Of a stretch of DNA of 64,000 nt, positions 1 through 9,953 are shown in pieces. Origin of the DNA: Ricinus communis (Eukaryota > Streptophyta > Magnoliopsida > Malpighiales > Euphorbiaceae); the NCBI RefSeq assembly GCF_019578655.1, contig NC_063265.1, forward strand, positions 10,140,501 to 10,204,500, read 5' to 3'. The position numbers and the translations under genes were made by a program. Below the pieces are notes generated by a model. The model saw nothing but the letters and a program-made list of their open reading frames with translations, was not told the origin of the DNA and did not search any database. The stretch's first letter is position 1; every line of letters begins with the position of its first letter.

Positions 1-682
1 TCCACATCCTTAACTTGAAAAATTCTTTTACCTTGACATCATTGAAGGCCAATTGAGCAAGAGTTGTTTTACCCATTCCCCCCATGCCTACAATTGGAAT
101 GATGGAAAGATCTTCTCCTTTACCCCAACCAATCAACATATCTACAATATCTGCCTTATCCTTTTCCCTTCCAAAAATTTCAGATTCAATCACAAAAGAA
201 TGTGTCTGTCGTCTCTCATCATCTTCCTTTTCCTTCTCCACATCTCCAATTCCCTCGTTAAAATGAAAATTCACTCTCTCCAATGCAATAGCATTCAACC
301 TCTCATTGATCCCCTTCATCTTGAATTCCATTTTAACATATAAAGCAGCAGACTTGGGTACAAGAAGGAAACTAGACACCCAGTGCTTGCTATCATTCTG
401 AGATTTCACCTTTTGCTGCAAAGCCTTGGTTGCAAACTCATCCAATGCATCATCAGCATCCAAAACTGCATCTTTGAGCTTTGTTAACCAATTCCGAACC
501 GCCTTGTCCTTCACTTGCCGATCCTCTGCATCTTCAAGCACTGCTGCAATTGTAGATAGAGTACTCTCCAGCTTCTCTAGCTCCTTTTTAGCACCCATCC
601 ACATCCCATACTCTTCAAGCTGTGAAGAAGCTAATTTATCAAACAGAACCTGCAGAAAAGCGATCAGAACTATTTCTGCCAT
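1..682 (-). CDS. CC-NBS-LRR (RGA-type) disease resistance protein, 5' part only
   Basis: Reading the minus strand from the ATG at 682-680 gives an open frame of about 227 residues to the window edge, starting MAEIVLIAFLQVLFDKLASS. Residues about 5-130 resemble the Rx-N coiled-coil domain, with an EDVID-like stretch (WLTKLKDAVLDADDALDEF). The NB-ARC domain begins near residue 150, and the P-loop GMGGMGKTTLAQ lies at about 47-85. No stop or frameshift is visible. The family consists of intracellular immune receptors; the P-loop binds ATP/ADP and the LRR region would lie outside the window. Similarity is to the RGA2/RGA3/RGA4 type of CNL. The plus-strand frames here are shadows. Whether the whole gene is intact cannot be judged. 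Confidence 0.92.
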   Translation of the reverse strand, partial: MAEIVLIAFLQVLFDKLASSQLEEYGMWMGAKKELEKLESTLSTIAAVLEDAEDRQVKDKAVRNWLTKLKDAVLDADDALDEFATKALQQKVKSQNDSKHWVSSFLLVPKSAALYVKMEFKMKGINERLNAIALERVNFHFNEGIGDVEKEKEDDERRQTHSFVIESEIFGREKDKADIVDMLIGWGKGEDLSIIPIVGMGGMGKTTLAQLAFNDVKVKEFFKLRMW

Positions 683-730
683 CTCGATGGGAAAAAATTG
701 ACTGAATCCCACAAGATTTCAGAGCACTCT

Positions 731-740
731 CTTTTTATAG
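731..740 (-). promoter_or_regulatory. TATA box of the CNL gene
   Basis: On the minus strand the sequence reads CTATAAAAAG, about 50 bp upstream of the CNL start codon. That spacing fits a plant TATA box with a short leader. Confidence 0.6.
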
Positions 741-741
741 A

Positions 742-1936
742 CAGATTAATCTTAACTCTTGGTAGATGAAAACAATTTCAGCTCCTCCTTTCAGGGACTT
801 TAATCACTATACACGGACTTGCCAATTGTCAATACTGATAGGGAAGACTTGGAGTCTATTGTCTCATACAAGAAGTCAATCCAACTACTATGTCTAATTG
901 TAAAACAATGAACATGAGATTAAATTATTAGTGATATTGATGGCAAACTCCTTTGAAAAAGTCTAGTATGATGGCTAAAAGCATCCACTGTCATCTCAAA
1001 TTATAGCCATAAACACTGATATGCACTGCCACTATGTTCTACCAACACCAACCATCACAATTATGATCATCATAAGTTGCATTTTAAATATCTTTGGCCT
1101 GTTGCAATGAAACCAAAACTCTAATTTCGTTTCACCAATATTATGTGCATGGATGGAAGATAATTCAAAGGAAAGGGAATGGATAGAGAATGAATTATCA
1201 TTATCTTTAGCTATTTAGTTTTTTAAAAAGAGGAGGGGAATAAAAGAGGAATAATTCTCCTTCATTTCCCATAGAAAAGATGAAATTGCTAATTTGGGGT
1301 ATAAAAAACTTTAACTCGTGAGAAATAATTATAACATATACATAAATGGCTTTTTATCTTTTTATTTTTAATAATAATCCAAAAATAACTGTTTCGTGTA
1401 AATTTTAGATTGACTTTCATTAGACTTTTATATTTATTTATTCTTTTTATTTTGCCATGATAAAAAGAGTGCTACTTTATATGAAATATGTCTTCTTTTT
1501 TTTCTTTATGTGAAAGTTATATATTTAGTAGCTATTATTACATAATATCATCACTTTTCATATTTCATAGTTAATTATTTCATGATTTTATCAAGATAAA
1601 AAAAAAATTTGTATGCATTTCATTATAAAATTATTTAAAACTAAATATTATAATTAATTAAAATTTATAAAATTTGTATGTTTTTTATTATATAATGAAA
1701 TATTTTTTTTGAAACTTATATATCAATTTAAGAATTTTTGTATCTTTTATAACTTTTAGATATTTTTCTTCCCTTTTCTTTAATGATTATCTTTATATAA
1801 CCAAACGGAATAGAACTTTTAAGTCCCTTCCTTTTCTTTTAAATTACCTTTCCTCTCCTTCTCTCTTAGTTGACATGCATAGTATATATGATAAATTAGA
1901 GATGGACAAAAGAAAAATCATCCTCTACTATAATAA
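742..1936. other. Intergenic spacer, no gene seen
   Basis: The first part is the CNL upstream region; from about 1300 it becomes very AT-rich with homopolymer runs. I see no coding frame, RNA gene or recognisable repeat. Confidence 0.6.
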
Positions 1937-3571
1937 GGAATTACAGACAGAAAAGTCCTTAAACTAATTGGAAATGTATAATTAAATCCTCGTGCTTTAA
2001 AATGGCTGAATGCTGCTCTTTAATTTTCTAAAAGGTAAAAATAAATCTAATAGTTAATAGTGATAAATTTTAAGTAAATTGCTCGGCTAGTACTAAATTT
2101 TAGAATTGTATATCAATTTGATAATAGATGGTGACGTGGCAAGCTGAGGAGACAAAATTAATTGATGTGGCACACGCTGAGGGGGCGAAACAACCGGAAT
2201 ATACCTTCTCAGCTTGCCACGTTACTATTTATTGTCGGAAATTGGATATTTAGACTAAATTGATATATTTTTTTATACTTTTAATACTATTTTAATTTAA
2301 ATTAAAATTTTAATATCAAATTGATATACAGTTCCATCCGACACATCTAAGTGAAGAAAGAGAATGAACCAAAAACATAAAAGAAAACAGAAAAAGAAAA
2401 GGAGAGTTTTCATTTCCATTTTTGGAGGTCAAAAATAAAAGTTCTTTCCACAGGAAATATATTCACTTCTCTTTCTTTCCAATTTCATAATCAAAAACGT
2501 AAAATCCAAAATCAAATGATGGTCACGCAATAGTCTTTTTTCACTTCTCTCTCTCACTCTCCCTAACTTTCTTGTTGGAGTTCTTTAATCAGGTAAAATT
2601 CACGCAGCTCCCTCTCACCCGCATGGATTTGATTTTCTTTTTAATTCCCTCTTCTCTAAAGAAATGATTATCAGATTGTGTGTTTTTGTGATTTAGGAGC
2701 TTAATTTCTGCATTTATCCCTTTGATCTGTGTTGATTTTATGTCTTTTTTTTCATGAAATAAACAAAGAAACAACACGTCCTGGATTTTTGAGTTTCTTG
2801 TTCGATATTTTTTCCTGTTCTTTGTTTCTTTTGATGTCATTAACAGGTCTAGGTAAGTAAATTAATTTTTGTTGTCATTAAGAGGTCTAGGCTGCTAGGG
2901 AAATGTTTTTTTGTTGTTGCTCTCACAATTGTTGTCTTCTGGTTTAGAATTTACACAGTTTGGGCTAATAGTCAGCTGTTTTAAGTCAGTAGAAGTATGT
3001 GCAAGGTTGATGTAGTTTTCATTTAGTGTTTGGATACTTTTAGTTGGGTGAATTTGCTGAAAAGGTGGCAAAATTCAACACTTGTAACACTGTTGTTCGA
3101 GTGGCAACGCAAGAAGTAGCAGTGAAGGCGATAAACAACCTTTTGCGGCGAGGATGAACAACACTGGTGGCAAAGGTGACGCAAGGAAGTAGTGGGAATG
3201 AAATGAACGTCGACAGCAATGGCGATGGTGAGGGCGATCAATGCCAGTGATGGTGAAAAGGTGACGGTGGTGATTGGCTTGTAGTGGTGGTGCTGCTTAG
3301 CAGTGGTTGGGATCGAAGGTGATTTTTTTCTAAAGGAATATAATTTGTTTATCTGTTATTTTATTTTTGAAAGAGAAAAAAAAAAAAAAAGGAAGCTGAC
3401 AGAGGACTTAACGACGTTATCTATTATTTTAGTTTAATTGAACCATTTTGAAAAGAATTAGGCTTATTTGTACTTTTTAAAAATTGAAGAGCAACATTCA
3501 GCTGTTTTAAAATATGAGCATTCAATTGAACATTTCCAATTAGTTCAACAGTTATTTTGTACCTTATGCCC
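1937..3571. mobile_element. Inverted-repeat element (Pack-MULE-like candidate)
   Basis: About 1960-2045 reappears inverted at about 3450-3545. Both arms share ACTAATTGGAAATG, then AAAA(T/C)(G/A)GCTGAATG and GCTCTT(T/C)AATTTT. The outer ends read GG(G)...CCC. Flanks TATAATAA (1929-1936) and TTTAATAA (3572-3579) match at 7 of 8 positions, but this is low-complexity sequence. Arms over 100 bp and a cargo that looks like a cellular 5' leader plus splice donor (2540-2600, pyrimidine-rich then CAG/GTAAAA) resemble a MULE carrying captured DNA. No transposase is present. The class assignment is inference. Confidence 0.5.
2102..2332. repeat. Internal palindromic MITE-like repeat
   Basis: The 16-mer GTATATCAATTTGATA at 2108-2123 occurs inverted and perfect at 2314-2329. 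A second inner pair, GTGACGTGGCAAGCTGAG at 2131-2148 against 2208-2225 inverted, differs at one base. The whole block can fold back. It sits inside the larger inverted-repeat element, so it may be a nested MITE or part of that element. Confidence 0.55.
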
Positions 3572-3588
3572 TTTAATAATAATAATAA

Positions 3589-4350
3589 GGGTAAATTACT
3601 ATTCAGCCCATATGTTTGTTTATAATATACTAATTATCTCATGACATTTAAAAATTATAGTTTTTCATCTTTTTATTTCGTGATTTTATATTAAAAACTC
3701 TATCAAAATTTTTGTTAAACAATCAGTAACTAGGTTTGATTTTATACTATTTGCCAATGATTTATAGTGTAATATACAAATTGTCTCTTATAGTTTATTT
3801 ATTATACGAAAATTTTCTTGTGTAATTTGTATATAAAGATTAATTTTAGTGTCTGTACAAAGATAATTAATTAGTATTTTTTAATTATTCTAATTTTAGT
3901 ATAATTAAATTCTAGTTAAATTTAAATATCTTAAAAGTATTTTTATTAATCAAAATTTTAAAAATTTGTATAATTTAACTTTAAATTGTTAAAATAAAAT
4001 AGAAAGTATTATTATTAATAATTTTTTTATAGTAGAATTGTAATTTTGATAAGAAGTTTAATAATCAAATTATATTTTTTTATCAATTTAGATCCTTAAA
4101 TACATTTACTTTTAAAACGTAAAGGGAATTTTAGTGCAATAAATAAAATATGAGAGGTAATTTATATATCACATAACAATCATGGGATAAATAGTATGAA
4201 ATAAAATATAATTAATGATTTCTTTACAGAAATTTAACGAAATGAGGTTTTACTATAAAATTGTAAAATAAAATAATAAAAAAATATATTTTTTAAAATG
4301 TTATAGATAACTAATATAATATGCAAAAACAAAGAAAGTAAAATTAGCCC
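3589..4350. mobile_element. Long foldback (TIR) element, about 760 bp
   Basis: The left arm (about 3589-3830) and the right arm (about 4110-4350, inverted) align over most of their length. Both begin GGG(T/C)TAA(A)TT and contain matching segments such as ATATTA(T)ACTAATTATCT and TTTCATACTATTTATCCCATGA-like sequence. The 9 bp flanks are TAATAATAA (3580-3588) and TCGTAATAA (4351-4359), a 7 of 9 match and a plausible Mutator-type target duplication. There is no coding sequence, so it is non-autonomous. Confidence 0.65.
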
Positions 4351-4359
4351 TCGTAATAA

Positions 4360-4985
4360 GCTAGTCTTTACTTGTTGATTAGGGATTGTTTGGTGTTGAT
4401 ATTGAAAAATTATTTTGAATTCTTTTTTATTCTTTAAGTTCTTAAAATTGTTTTTATTTATTCTAATATTTCGAGTTTAAAAATTATTTCTACAAAAAAG
4501 TAAGTAAAGATCAATACTTTTTCTAAAAGTAATTTTGACAAACTAATTTATTAAAAAAAATAAAAAATTTAAATTTTAAAAATTAAAAATTTATTTTTTA
4601 ACACTTAACAGTAATTAATTTAGAAACAGCCTTAATCAGCACATTGAAAAGAATATCGAATCGCTTTAGTTTCATAAATATTGAAACAAAGATGTTAAAT
4701 AAGCAAGAATTTATTTTTTCAGGGAAATAGATAAACAATTACTTTAAATAAATAAAAAAAGATTTTCTTCTCCTTTTAACCAAACACGCCGTAAGTTTTT
4801 CTTCGCTAAATACTACTTCGAATTCCATAACTACCCTCAATACAAAAAGTAAAAAGATACCTGAAACCAGCGTAATATTCATTAAATACGGAGGGCAAAT
4901 GAGGAAGGTGACATAGACGCAGCCACTATAACAATGTGATAACCCTACAGCACAAAAATAAATCACTACTTGATCTTATCTGAGC
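4360..4985. other. AT-rich spacer, no gene seen
   Basis: AT-rich sequence with A and T runs. A 75-codon minus frame at 4739-4966 has no recognisable motif and odd composition, and I do not call it. Confidence 0.55.
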
Positions 4986-5430
4986 GGAGAGACGGCTCTC
5001 TTTTTTGAGGCTAAACCCTAATCTCTCATTCCATCAGCCACCCTTCCATGTTCTTGTATGGCTGCCGGCGGCTATGTGAAGATTAGAGATATTAGGGTTT
5101 GTTTTGGCCCAATATTGAGGTCTAATCTTAGCGATGAAGACTGCCTGCGGTCAGAGCCCAACTTCGTTTCATCGACTGGGCAGTGATGGCTTCGCAGGCT
5201 AATCAATCATATTACAAATTTAAATTTTTTGATTTTTACGTTTCTTTTTTCTTCTTTTCTTGATAGATTGCATTTGCTTATTATGAAGTTTGAATTTTTA
5301 TAATTGCAGGTCAGGATTAGTATACAAAGCTTGCCCCTTTGCATCTGTTCTCAGGATTCTCGCGCATGAAGCTGATTTTGATTTCTGGTGCTGATAAAAG
5401 TTAGGGTTTTCGGCTAAGCTGAACAGCCAT
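4986..5430 (+). other. Possible small transcription unit with telo-boxes
   Basis: This GC-richer patch contains telo-box AAACCCTAA at 5013-5021, its inverted copy TTAGGGTTT at 5092-5100, and a third TTAGGGTTT from 5401. Site-II-like TTGGCCCA lies near 5104. In plants this combination is typical of promoters of ribosomal-protein, snoRNA and cell-cycle genes. A 42-codon frame begins at the ATG inside TTGTATGGCTGCC (about 5057), and an acceptor-like TTGCAGGTCAG occurs near 5310. I recognise no protein or snoRNA here. It could be a gene fragment or a non-coding gene. Confidence 0.3.
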
Positions 5431-6175
5431 TTTGTTGTTCTTGTCTTTTATTATATTGTATTTTTTTTTTTATTGCCATTGTAAAATTGCAAAAGTAACA
5501 GTTATCAATTATGTATAAATTTTAAGAGAAATTCAAATGTTAAAGAAAGAAAGATTAATAAATCAATTCCATTATTTGACCAAGTATAGGAAACTTTTCT
5601 AGGCCACACGAATTTTAATGTTTGATATGTTTTGACAGAGAACATATTTTATTGAACAACTAGTTTACAATACAGTGTCCAACCCAGCAAGAAACTTCCA
5701 AGCCAGTATACATCATTCACTACATTCTGAAAAGGAAACTTTTCGCCTCCTGTCCATACCATCAACGCTACTTATTTCCCAGCTACAAGCCTAAAATACA
5801 ATGAAGAATAACCCACAAACCTGAAAAATAACAGGGTAATCAATATAATTTTTCTGACCCTCCCTTCTCAAAACTAAGGAGGTGAAACTCTTCCAATTTC
5901 TACAAGAACATGAGAAAGAAGAATGGTAGAGACCATTTTCACCACAAATCATTAACCCTTTCATAGGGTTGAAGTACAGCAACAAAAGCATTTGGGGCCA
6001 TGGCTAAAAGGTCCCGCATTGCTATAATATGACACCATTGTCATTATATTACAAACTAACACATTTCAAAGTGCTTACATAATTAATTGATCAGCACTAA
6101 TTAGATGTAGCGGTTTTGAAACTCGTATAGATTTTGAAGTTGATTTGGTTAGTTCAGGTCTAGACTATATCAGAG
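5431..6175. other. Spacer including expansin 3' flank
   Basis: Moderately AT-rich sequence with no coding frame of interest. The part nearest 6175 should hold the expansin 3' UTR. Confidence 0.5.
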
Positions 6176-7252
6176 CTAAAACTGTCTGCCAGTGAAGGTT
6201 TGGCCAAACGACCAGTTAGGGGGAGCAACATTGTTGGAGATGACAGTGTGTCCATCACTTGTTGTGACCTTAAAAGAGAGTGCTTGACCATTTAGATAAG
6301 AGTTGCTTTGCCAATTTTGGCCCCAGTTGCGAGACATTGGCTGCCAACCAGTTCTAGATCCTTTGATGGAGATAGATACAACATCACCAGCACCACCAAC
6401 ATTTGTTACAAGGACAAGATTGAAGTATGAATGACCATTTATAGTGAACCTTATCCCCCCAGTTTTCCTACAAGCCACCCTGCAAGCATAACAGACATAT
6501 TTTTAGACTTTTATTTGGCTGTTGAAGCTTTTAAAGTTACAAACAAGTTATATAATTTAATGGCCTGTATTGTTTGCCATTGAGCCACAAGCCCAGTGGT
6601 TGAGTGCCTGTCATTACTGGCAGAGTTCAAACCTAACAATCTCGTCAATTGCTTGATCAGAGAGGCTCTGAGACCGTATTAAAATAATAATTATTATTAT
6701 TTCTCATGAAGATTGTAGTATCTTACCTTCTGTACTGAACAGGGACTATTCCTGCCTTGAAATTAGCTATGTGTTGAAAAAAAGGTCGAGAAAGATCAAA
6801 GTGTTGTAAAGGAGGATTGCACCAGCCTCCTGCATTACTTGGAAGAACATTATTTGGAGGGCAAAAGTTTGTTGCAGTGACAATGATGGAACCTGGTAAG
6901 CACCACCTGGCATCATTTACACACTTGATTTTGAAACATGCTCCACAGGTTAGTCCATTGTTGAATAGAGCAGTACTCAAAGCAGCTGTGCTTGTTCCAT
7001 ATCCTTGGCTGTAAAGGTTTCCATAGCCACAAGCTCCCCCTACAGCAAACCAATAATTACTTAAGCCAGGAACTACTATATTAGGAAATGCTTAATGACA
7101 GGTTCTGATTAGATTTGATTCTTACCCATTGTACCAGAAGCATCACCTCCTCCGTAGAAGGTAGCATGAGCTCTAGACCATCCACTTCCATAACCTTGAA
7201 TTCTTTTGGAAATGGCTAGAAAAACAAGTAGATAAATTCCAACAAAACCCAT
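6176..7252 (-). CDS. EXPA: Alpha-expansin (3 exons, intact)
   Basis: Exons at 7126-7252, 6727-7039 and 6176-6479 join with GT-AG introns and correct phase to give 247 residues, the normal alpha-expansin length. The start is the ATG at 7252, followed by a hydrophobic signal peptide ([15 protein letters not shown]). The first domain is GH45-like: [12 protein letters not shown], conserved cysteines, [14 protein letters not shown] with the HFD motif, and VPVQYRRV. The C-terminal CBM63-like domain has ITNGH-type [16 protein letters not shown], conserved tryptophans ([14 protein letters not shown]) and FGQTF at the end. Expansins loosen primary cell walls at acid pH without hydrolysis. All hallmark residues are present, so the gene looks functional. 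I cannot assign it to a numbered EXPA orthologue. Confidence 0.96.
6580..6700 (+). mobile_element. tRNA-derived SINE-like insert in expansin intron 2
   Basis: An A-box-like AAGCCCAGTGGT (6589-6600, 10 of 12 to TRGCNNAGYNGG) is followed 36 nt later by a B-box GTTCAAACC (6625-6633, fits GWTCRANNC). The spacing is that of RNA polymerase III internal promoters. A simple AT tail (AATAATAATTATTATT) follows. It does not fold into a canonical tRNA, so a SINE fragment antisense to the expansin gene is the best reading. Confidence 0.5.
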
Positions 7253-7356
7253 GGTTTGTGCTTACAAAAGGACTTGTGAAGTTGAAGAAATCAGATTGGA
7301 TTTGCAGGAGTAAATAGGTAGGGAGAGGATAAGGGATGTAGAGGGGAAAGAAGCTG

Positions 7357-7364
7357 TATTTATA
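7357..7364 (-). promoter_or_regulatory. TATA box of expansin gene
   Basis: The minus strand reads TATAAATA within TTTTATAAATACAGC, about 105 bp upstream of the start codon. Confidence 0.6.
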
Positions 7365-7369
7365 AAAGT

Positions 7370-9953
7370 GCATAGTGGAAACATGCGAGAATAAACAAAT
7401 CATGTACTAATAATGCTGCCAAGCTATCAACTTATATGTGAATGATTAAATTATTGTGAAAAAAAAGGCATAAGTGACACCTCTTCTATGCCTAGCATTT
7501 TATGGAGTTGTCACTCTTGTGCCTTCTTGAAAAAGAAAATTGGAAAAGGATGTGATGGTTAGGGAAAAGAAATGTTAGGAATATGTAAGCTTAACATAGT
7601 ATTATATTAGCATGACTCTTCTTTACTACCTCTAGAAATGCCTTATCTCCATTGATTGGCATTATGTACTTTGTCTTGTTAAAGTTAGATTGAATTATGC
7701 CTTGCTAACATCTGTTAAAGTTAGTAAAAGAAGGATTAGAAAAAACTTTGTTTGTTATCTTATTGTTGCATTGCTAATTCTATATTCCCTATCGAGATTA
7801 TGAAAGCCTACAGGGAATCTCTAATAGGTGTGCATGTGGTAGGAAAGTTTTGTATAATTTGGAAGAAAAATGATTGGATGCCTGTAGAAGTTAGAGAGAT
7901 TAAAAAAAAGAAAAAAGGAAAGGACTCTGCCGACTAAGTTCTTTGAATCTTGATCTTGTTATATGGATAAGAAGGGTGCTGCTGTAATGGTGCAGAGACA
8001 AGAAATAAAAACTGCTATCACTCAAAAGACAATTATTAGGTTTAATTTACATTGTGCCTTTTCAATTGCTTTGCGGCCTATTGTTTAAAAGATGGAGATG
8101 GAGTTGAAGAAAGTTGATCCGACAACTGAAAATTTGCACGCACAGAAAATGTTTATCAATTATATTTACGCAGAAATGTGCATCTCTGCCATTTTCTGTC
8201 ATCATGATATTTCCTAGTGTTTCCTCTTCCTTCAGCAGTCTTAGCTGTGTCCATCTGGTAATACTTCAATAGTTGCATGCTGAATCTGGATCTTTACAGC
8301 TTAATAGAGTATTATAATATTGAATTTTAAAGATTCTAGATAAGGGTATGCAGATACTCGAATCACAGCAGCGGATTTTCTGTACAAGTCTGTTCCTTTG
8401 CTTTATTTTCATCATTTCAAGGCCTGTAAATTTCACTCAATTACCATAGACTAATGTGAGCTTTCATACATTACACTTCTTAACGTCAACACTGGCAATC
8501 ATTCTCGACCATAAATTGTGTGCTTTTTAGAAGCAATTTGGCAGATCTATTCAGAGAAATAATTCCAAGAACTAATAGAATCCATATAATATAGATCATG
8601 AAGTTGTCAAAACAGATAAAGATTCCAAGTGAGTTGGTAAGTCTGTTTGGACATGCAACAAACTGCTTTTCTTTGCCTTCTTAGAGTTTATTTGGGAGCC
8701 AGACCAAATGCTAAGAGACATCACAAAGTTACATAATATGATGCTCTCTCTAGTAAAGAACATACTAGCACATGAATAGCCAAAATATTTAGCAGAATCA
8801 TTGAAATGTAAGAAGTTAGGCAAACAAATAACTTCGTCTTAGTTCACCAAAAAGAGTGCAGTGCGTCGTCTCTATGAGATAAGCAGATGGACTTATGGAC
8901 CTAATAAAAGGTTTATTTTTTCCATCGCTTTCTGTACACAAAAGGTCAAAAATCTTATGCAAGGGAAATTTGGTATTAGGCATAGACAACAAACATAAGC
9001 ATTCCTTCCCTTTGTCATCAAGCTTTAAGCACCGGGAGTATATTCCAAAGGTTAAAGAAAAATGATAAAATCAAAGAACCAGAACATGAAGATTCCATTG
9101 GCTCTATAGCGAAAATATACCAACCCCACAAAAGATAAACAAGTCCTCAGAGAACAATCGTATCATATCAAAGCATGTCAATAAATAAAGCTTGGTATTT
9201 TAGTTGGGATTATATTCCAAACTGCACATGGGATCACATGGCCACTCGTTTAAGCTCTCTAGTGTGAGTTGAAAAAATAAAGTACGTGGACCTACTTAAA
9301 AAGATACCTTGGTAGTTGAGACCTACAATATGCCCCCATCAGATTATCCCTCATGGTTTACAAAGAGTGTCCAACTAGAAGCCACATGAAGCTCTAAAGG
9401 TACTTTCGTAGCACGCTTTTTGAAACCACTGGACACTATATGGAAATCCCACTTAACTTCCCTGTAGAATTGTGGTATCAGCCTCTTAAGTGTTGAAGCC
9501 AGCGTGTTTATACTTTAAAAAGAGGGGATATCAGGTGAAATGATGCAACCAACTGGTATTTACGAAAGAAGTGGACACTCACTGGAAAAAGAAATCTAAA
9601 GAATGGCCATACGCCCTGACCTCAGATAATTTGAACTGGCAACATCTCTTGAACCAATAAGACTTGGGACTTCCAACAATAGGAGTTAAGATCCATGAAC
9701 ACCAGAACTTAGTATATCAAACATGTTATAGAAAATATGGTCAGAGATTATCTTATAGAACTGCTGATATCGTCAAAAAAAAAAAGATGTGCCACACAGT
9801 TTATATGATGGAATAAGTTGCATACATGATGGTTCTTAACAATGTCTCCGAAAGGTGGACCTCAGAAACTTGAAAAAATATCTTGGAGAGAGAGAGGTTC
9901 ACCAAAGAGATAGATCTTCATATCTACTTGCAAGAGGATATACATACATGAGA
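7370..9953. other. Spacer; right part is RING-gene 3' flank
   Basis: I see no gene. Short frames at 7752-7937(+) and 8596-8823(-) show no domain and are probably chance. Sequence near 9700-9953 should carry the RING gene 3' UTR. Confidence 0.5.

Noticed and set aside
4739..4966. 75-codon minus-strand frame
   Set aside because: No motif, AT-driven hydrophobic composition, no neighbouring exon.
5130..5210. Box C/D snoRNA near the telo-boxes
   Set aside because: GATGA and CTGA-like motifs occur but spacing and terminal stem are wrong on both strands.
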